Shown one piece after another: positions 59,142-64,000 of a stretch of 64,000 bases of DNA. The DNA is from Liopterus haemorrhoidalis (taxonomy: Eukaryota; Arthropoda; Insecta; Coleoptera; Dytiscidae). The stretch covers positions 15,779,249 through 15,843,248 of the forward strand of contig OZ020624.1 in NCBI GenBank assembly GCA_963971575.1, read 5' to 3'. The translations under genes were made by a program, and so were the position numbers. The notes under the pieces were generated by a model that made no database searches, was not told the DNA's origin, and was given only the letters and a program-made list of their open reading frames with translations. Position 1 is the first letter of the stretch. Each line of letters opens with the position of its first letter.

Positions 59142-61857
59142 AAAAAATTGTATTTGAATAAAAGATTTGTCTTCTTATTTCCAACAACATTTATAATACA
59201 TTTTTTACTGTAAAGTTAATAATAAGGGAGTTAACTAAATTTTAACCAAAAAATTGTTTTCCCGCCATAACTCTTTAAATATTTATCCAGTCAAAAATTT
59301 GTATTGAGATAAAAGATTTGTCTTCTTATTTCCAACAACATTTAGTATACGTTTTTTACTGTAAAGTTAATAATAAGGGAGTTAACTAAATTTTAACCAC
59401 AAAATAGTTTTCCCGCCATAACTCTTTAAATATTTATCCAGTCAAAAATTTGTATTTGGATAAAAGATTTGTCTTCTTATTTCCAACAACATTCACATAC
59501 GTTTTTTACTGTAAAGTTAATAATAAGGGAGTTAACTAAATTTTAACCACAAAATTGTTTTCCCGCCATAACTCTTAAAATATTTATCCAATCAAAAAAT
59601 TGTATTTGAATAAAAGATTTGTCTTCTTATTTCCAAGAACATTTATAATACATTTTTTACTGTAAAGTTAATAATAAGGGAGTTAACTAAATTTTAACCA
59701 AAAAATTGTTTTCCCGCCATAACTCTTTAAATATTTATACAGTCAAAAATTTGTATTGAGATAAAAGATTTGTCTTCTTATTTCCAACAACATTTAGTAT
59801 ACATTTTTTACTGTAAAGTTAATAATAAGGGAGTTAACTAAATTTTAACCTCAAAGTTGTTTTCCCGCCATAACTCTTTAAATATTTATCCAATCAAAAA
59901 ATTGTATTTGGATAAAAGATTTGTCTTCTTATTTCCAACAACATTTATAATACATTTTTTACTGTAAAGTTAATAATAAGGGAGTTAACTAAATTTTAAC
60001 CAAAAAATTGTTTTCCCGCCATAACTCTTTAAATATTTATCCAGTCAAAAATTTGTATTGAGATAAAAGATTTGTCTTCTTATTTCCAACAACATTTAGA
60101 ATACGTTTTTTACTGTAAAGTTAATAATAAGGGAGTTAACTAAATTTTAACCACAAAATAGTTTTCCCGCCATAACTCTTTAAATATTTATCCAGTCAAA
60201 AATTTGTATTTGGATAAAAGATTTGTCTTCTTATTTCCAACAACATTCACATACGTTTTTTACTGTAAAGTTAATAATAAGGGAGTTAACTAAATTTTAA
60301 CCACAAAATTGTTTTCCCGCCATAACTCTTAAAATATTTATCCAATCAAAAAATTGTATTTGAATAAAAGATTTGTCTTCTTATTTCCAACAACATTTAT
60401 AATACATTTTTTACTGTAAAGTTAATAATAAGGGAGTTAACTAAATTTTAACCAAAAAATTGTTTTCCCGCCATAACTCTTTAAATATTTATACAGTCAA
60501 AAATTTGTATTGAGATAAAAGATTTGTCTTCTTATTTCCAACAACATTTAGTATACATTTTTTACTGTAAAGTTAATAATAAGGGAGTTAACTAAATTTT
60601 AACCTCAAAGTTGTTTTCCCGCCATAACTCTTTAAATATTTATCCAATCAAAAAATTGTATTTGGATAAAAGATTTGTCTTTTTATTTCCAACAACATTT
60701 ATAATACATTTTTTACTGTAAAGTTAATAATAAGGGAGTTAACTAAATTTTAACCAAAAAATTGTTTTCCCGCCATAACTCTTTAAATATTTATCCAGTC
60801 AAAAATTTGTATTGAGATAAAAGATTTGTCTTCTTATTTCCAACAACATTTATTATACGTTTTTTACTGTAAAGTTAAAAATAAGGGAGTTAACTAAATT
60901 TTAACCACAAAATAGTTTTCCCGCCATAACTCTTTAAATATTTATCCAGTCAAAAATTTGTATTTGGATAAAAGATTTGTCTTCTTATTTCCAATAACAT
61001 TTACCATACGTTTTTTACTGTAAAGTTAATAATAAGGGAGTTAACTAAATTTTAACCACAAAATTGTTTTCCCGCCATAACTCTTAAAATATTTATCCAA
61101 TCAAAAAATTGTATTTGAATAAAAGATTTGTCTTCTTATTTCCAACAACATTTAGTATACGTTTTTTACTGTAAAGTTAATAATAAGGGAGTTAACTAAA
61201 TTTTAACCACAAATAAGTTTTCCCGCCATAACTCTTTAAATATTTATCCAGTCAAAAATTTGTATTTGGATAAAAGGTTTGTCTTCTTATTTCCAACAAC
61301 ATTTACCATACATTTTTTACTGTAAAGTTAATAATAAGGGAGTAAACTAAATTTTAACCACAAAATTGTTTTCCCGCCATAACTCTTAAAATATTTATCC
61401 AATCAAAAAATTGTATTTGAATAAAAGATTTGTCTTCTTATTTCCAACAACATTTGGTATACGTTTTTTACTGTAAAGTTAATAATAAGGGAGTTAACTA
61501 AATTTTAACCACAAAATAGTTTTCCCTCCATAACTCTTAAAATATTTATCCAATCAAAAAATTGTATTTAGATAAAAGATTTGTCTTCTTATTTCCAACA
61601 ACATTTTTAATACATTTTTTACTGTAAAGTTAATAATAAGGGAGTTAACTAAATTTTAACCACAAAATAGTTTTCCCGCCATAACTCTTTAAATATTTAT
61701 CCAGTCAAAAATTTGTATTTGGATAAAAGATTTGTCTTCTTATTTCCAACAACATTTACCCCACGTTTTTTACTGTAAAGTTAATAATAAGGGAGTTAAC
61801 TAAATTTTAACCACAAAATTGTTTTCCCGCCATAACTCTTAAAATATTTATCCAATC
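59142..61857 (+). repeat. 18-mer module beta, last occurrence (2716 bp)
   Basis: Order: A B C D E F B C D2 E F B2 G O I H2 J K, the same length as the beta modules at 7545, 32430 and 43294. It shares 'ctttttattt' in F (60679) and 'gttaaaaataag' in B2 (about 60876) with the zeta copies, so it is closer to those than to the beta at 7545. The second B has a private 'tagaatacgt' (about 60097). Confidence 0.93.
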
Positions 61858-63367
61858 AAAAAATTGTATTTGAATAAAAGATTTGTCTTCTTATTTCCAA
61901 CAACATTTATAATACATTTTTTACTGTAAAAATAATAATAAGGGAGTTAACTAAATTTTAACCAAAAAATTGTTTTCCCGCCATAACTCTTTAAATATTT
62001 ATCCAGTCAAAAATTTGTATTGAGATAAAAGATTTGTCTTCTTATTTCCAACAACATTTAGTATACGTTTTTTACTGTAAAGTTAATAATAAGGGAGTTA
62101 ACTAAATTTTAACCACAAAATAGTTTTCCCGCCATAACTCTTTAAATATTTATCCAGTCAAAAATTCGTATTTGGATAAAAGATTTGTCTTCTTATTTCC
62201 AACAACATTTACCATACATTTTTTACTGTAAAGTTAATAATAAGGGAGTAAACTAAATTTTAACCACAAAATAGTTTTCCCGCCATAACTCTTTAAATAT
62301 TTATCCAGTCAAAAATTTGTATTTGGATAAAAGATTTGTCTTCTTATTTCCAATAACATTTACCATACGTTTTTTACTGTAAAGTTAATAATAAGGGAGT
62401 AAACTAAATTTTAACCACAAAATTGTTTTCCCGCCATAACTCTTAAAATATTTATCCAATCAAAAAATTGTATTTGAATAAAAGATTTGTCTTCTTATTT
62501 CCAACAACAATTGGTGTACGTTTTTTACTGTAAAGTTAATAATAAGGGAGTTAACTAAATTTTAACCACAAAATAGTTTTCCCTCCATAACTCTTAAAAT
62601 ATTTATCCAATCAAAAAATTGTATTTAGATAAAAGATTTGTCTTCTTATTTCCAACAACATTTTTAATACATTTTTTACTGTAAAGTTAATAATTAGGGA
62701 GTTAACTAAATTTTAACCACAAAATAGTTTTCCCGCCATAACTCTTTAAATATTTATCCAGTCAAAAATTTGTATTTGGATAAAAGATTTGTCTTCTTAT
62801 TTCCAACAACATTTACCATACGTTTTTTACTGTTAAGTTAATAATAAGGGAGTTAACTAAATTTTAACCACAAAATTGTTTTCCCGCCATAACTCTTAAA
62901 ATATTTATCCAATCAAAAAATTGTATTTGAATAAAAGATTTGTCTTCTTATTTCCAACAACATTTGTTATACGTTTTTTACTGTAAAGTTAATAATAAGG
63001 GAGTTAACTAAATTTTAACCACAAAATAGTTTTCCCTCCATAACTCTTAAAATATTTATCCAATCAAAAAATTGTTTTTAGATAAAAGATTTGTCTTCTT
63101 ATTTCCAACAACATTTTTAATACATTTTTTACTGTAAAGTTAATAATAAGGGAGTTAACTAAATTTTAACCACAAAATAGTTTTCCCGCCATAACTCTTT
63201 AAATATTTATCCAGTCAAAAATTTGTATTTGGATAAAAGATTTGTCTTCTTATTTCCAACAACATTTACCCCACGTTTTTTACTGTAAAGTTAATAATAA
63301 GGGAGTTAACTAAATTTTAACCACAAAATTGTTTTCCCGCCATAACTCTTAAAATATTTATCCAATC
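61858..63367 (+). repeat. 10-monomer HOR, copy 1 (1510 bp)
   Basis: Order: A B L G2 H2 J K-like H-like J-like K. The unit begins with A carrying 'actgtaaaaataata' (about 61925), and the same A recurs exactly 1510 bp later. Marks are 'attcg' L (about 62165), 'aattaggg' J (about 62692), the K-like monomer with 'actgttaag' (about 62830), an H-like monomer with box 'tgttatacgt' (about 62965) and a J with head 'attgtttttagat' (about 63072). H2 has the private 'acaattggtgtacg' (about 62507). It contains no 150-bp C, so its length is an exact multiple of 151. Confidence 0.92.
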
Positions 63368-64000
63368 AAAAAATTGTATTTGAATAAAAGATTTGTCTTC
63401 TTATTTCCAACAACATTTATAATACATTTTTTACTGTAAAAATAATAATAAGGGAGTTAACTAAATTTTAACCAAAAAATTGTTTTCCCGCCATAACTCT
63501 TTAAATATTTATCCAGTCAAAAATTTGTATTGAGATAAAAGATTTGTCTTCTTATTTCCAACAACATTTAGTATACGTTTTTTACTGTAAAGTTAATAAT
63601 AAGGGAGTTAACTAAATTTTAACCACAAAATAGTTTTCCCGCCATAACTCTTTAAATATTTATCCAGTCAAAAATTCGTATTTGGATAAAAGATTTGTCT
63701 TCTTATTTCCAACAACATTTACCATACATTTTTTACTGTAAAGTTAATAATAAGGGAGTAAACTAAATTTTAACCACAAAATAGTTTTCCCGCCATAACT
63801 CTTTAAATATTTATCCAGTCAAAAATTTGTATTTGGATAAAAGATTTGTCTTCTTATTTCCAATAACATTTACCATACGTTTTTTACTGTAAAGTAAATA
63901 ATAAGGGAGTAAACTAAATTTTAACCACAAAATTGTTTTCCCGCCATAACTCTTAAAATATTTATCCAATCAAAAAATTGTATTTGAATAAAAGATTTGT
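63368..64000 (+). repeat. 10-monomer HOR, copy 2 (cut by window end)
   Basis: Four full monomers (A B L G2) and 29 bases of the next (H-type head 'ttgaat') repeat the start of the preceding 10-mer, with 'actgtaaaaataata' at about 63435 and 'attcg' at about 63675. G2 has a private 'aaagtaaataataag' (about 63891) in place of 'aaagttaataataag'. Whether the 10-mer continues as a longer tandem cannot be seen. Confidence 0.85.

Larger units (their letters stand above)
1..64000 (+). repeat. Satellite DNA array, 151-bp monomer, about 424 head-to-tail copies
   Basis: Successive copies of the anchor 'gatttgtcttc' begin at 21, 172, 323, 473, 624, 775, 926, 1077 and 1227, giving 151-bp steps with a 150-bp step for one variant. 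The same anchor continues to the last bases with no unique sequence and no inverted copy. Adding the monomers of all domains gives 424 full or nearly full units; the first lacks two bases and the last is cut at 29 bases. Coding is not supported: the conserved TAATAATAA holds in-frame stops, and since 151 leaves remainder 1 on division by 3, every forward frame meets it at least every third monomer. The length is near the 147 bp of a nucleosome core, as in many centromeric satellites. I do not recognise the family. The two ends of the array lie outside the window. Confidence 0.99.

Noticed and set aside
1..64000. Open reading frames or a repetitive protein gene
   Set aside because: The 151-bp period shifts the frame at every monomer, and the conserved TAATAATAA stops every forward frame at least about every 453 bp, with more stops elsewhere. 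The reverse strand is similarly dense in stops. No start or coding signal stands out.
1..64000. CRISPR array or iteron-type replication origin
   Set aside because: There are no short repeats separated by unique spacers; the whole 151 bp is repeated. The scale and the nested HORs fit eukaryotic satellite, not a plasmid origin.
1..64000. A named species or a known satellite family
   Set aside because: The monomer does not match any satellite I can recall with confidence. AT-richness and period alone do not identify the host. A search against repeat databases would decide.

Overview
The whole window is one uninterrupted satellite DNA array. A monomer of about 151 bp and about 23% GC (hand count on one type A monomer) repeats head to tail, always in the same orientation, roughly 424 times from base 1 to base 64000. 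I found no gene, tRNA, rRNA, transposon, CRISPR array, telomeric repeat or unique spacer. An array this long, with multi-kilobase higher-order repeats (HORs), is typical of eukaryotic centromeric, pericentromeric or other heterochromatic satellite. I do not recognise the monomer family and cannot name the species. Nothing here suggests a prokaryote.

Monomer anatomy, numbering from the first A after the conserved 'tc': an A/T head with a diagnostic 6-mer (about 10-18); a conserved block with 'gtcttcttatttcc' (about 27-40); a variable box after 'aacatt' (about 51-60); a conserved block 'actgtaaagttaataataag' (about 66-85); a palindrome AGTTAACT (88-95); a tail box after 'ttttaacc' (about 106-114); the GC-richest element TTTTCCCGCC (116-125); and an AT palindrome TAAATATTTA (135-144). 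Combinations of head, variable box and tail box define about 20 recurring monomer types, here lettered A-O (D2, G2 and so on are sub-variants). Types differ by several percent (A versus B by about 9 of 151 positions). Copies of one HOR agree at nearly every marker I checked.

Layout in monomer order: 1-4223, HOR alpha (28 of 29 monomers). 4224-7544, 22-monomer mosaic. 7545-10260, 18-mer 'beta'. 10261-10702, three monomers, one with an 11-bp deletion. 10703-19303, two more alpha copies spaced 4376 bp. 19304-27001, HOR gamma (30 then 21 monomers; full period 31 monomers, 4679 bp). 27002-32429, HOR delta, two copies of an 18-mer of 2714 bp. 32430-36353, beta plus 8 monomers. 36354-43293, HOR epsilon, two copies of a 23-mer of 3470 bp (delta plus a 5-monomer block). 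43294-55367, HOR zeta (41 monomers, 6188 bp, then 39 monomers, 5886 bp). 55368-59141, a shortened zeta of 25 monomers. 59142-61857, beta again. 61858-64000, a 10-mer of 1510 bp and the start of a second copy.

The window therefore records unequal crossing-over at several scales: an apparent ancestral trimer (about 453 bp), monomer types, HORs of 10 to 41 monomers built from shared modules, and hybrid monomers at deletion points. The points most worth testing are this layered modular HOR structure, the E2F-consensus-like element in most monomers, and the near-nucleosomal monomer length.
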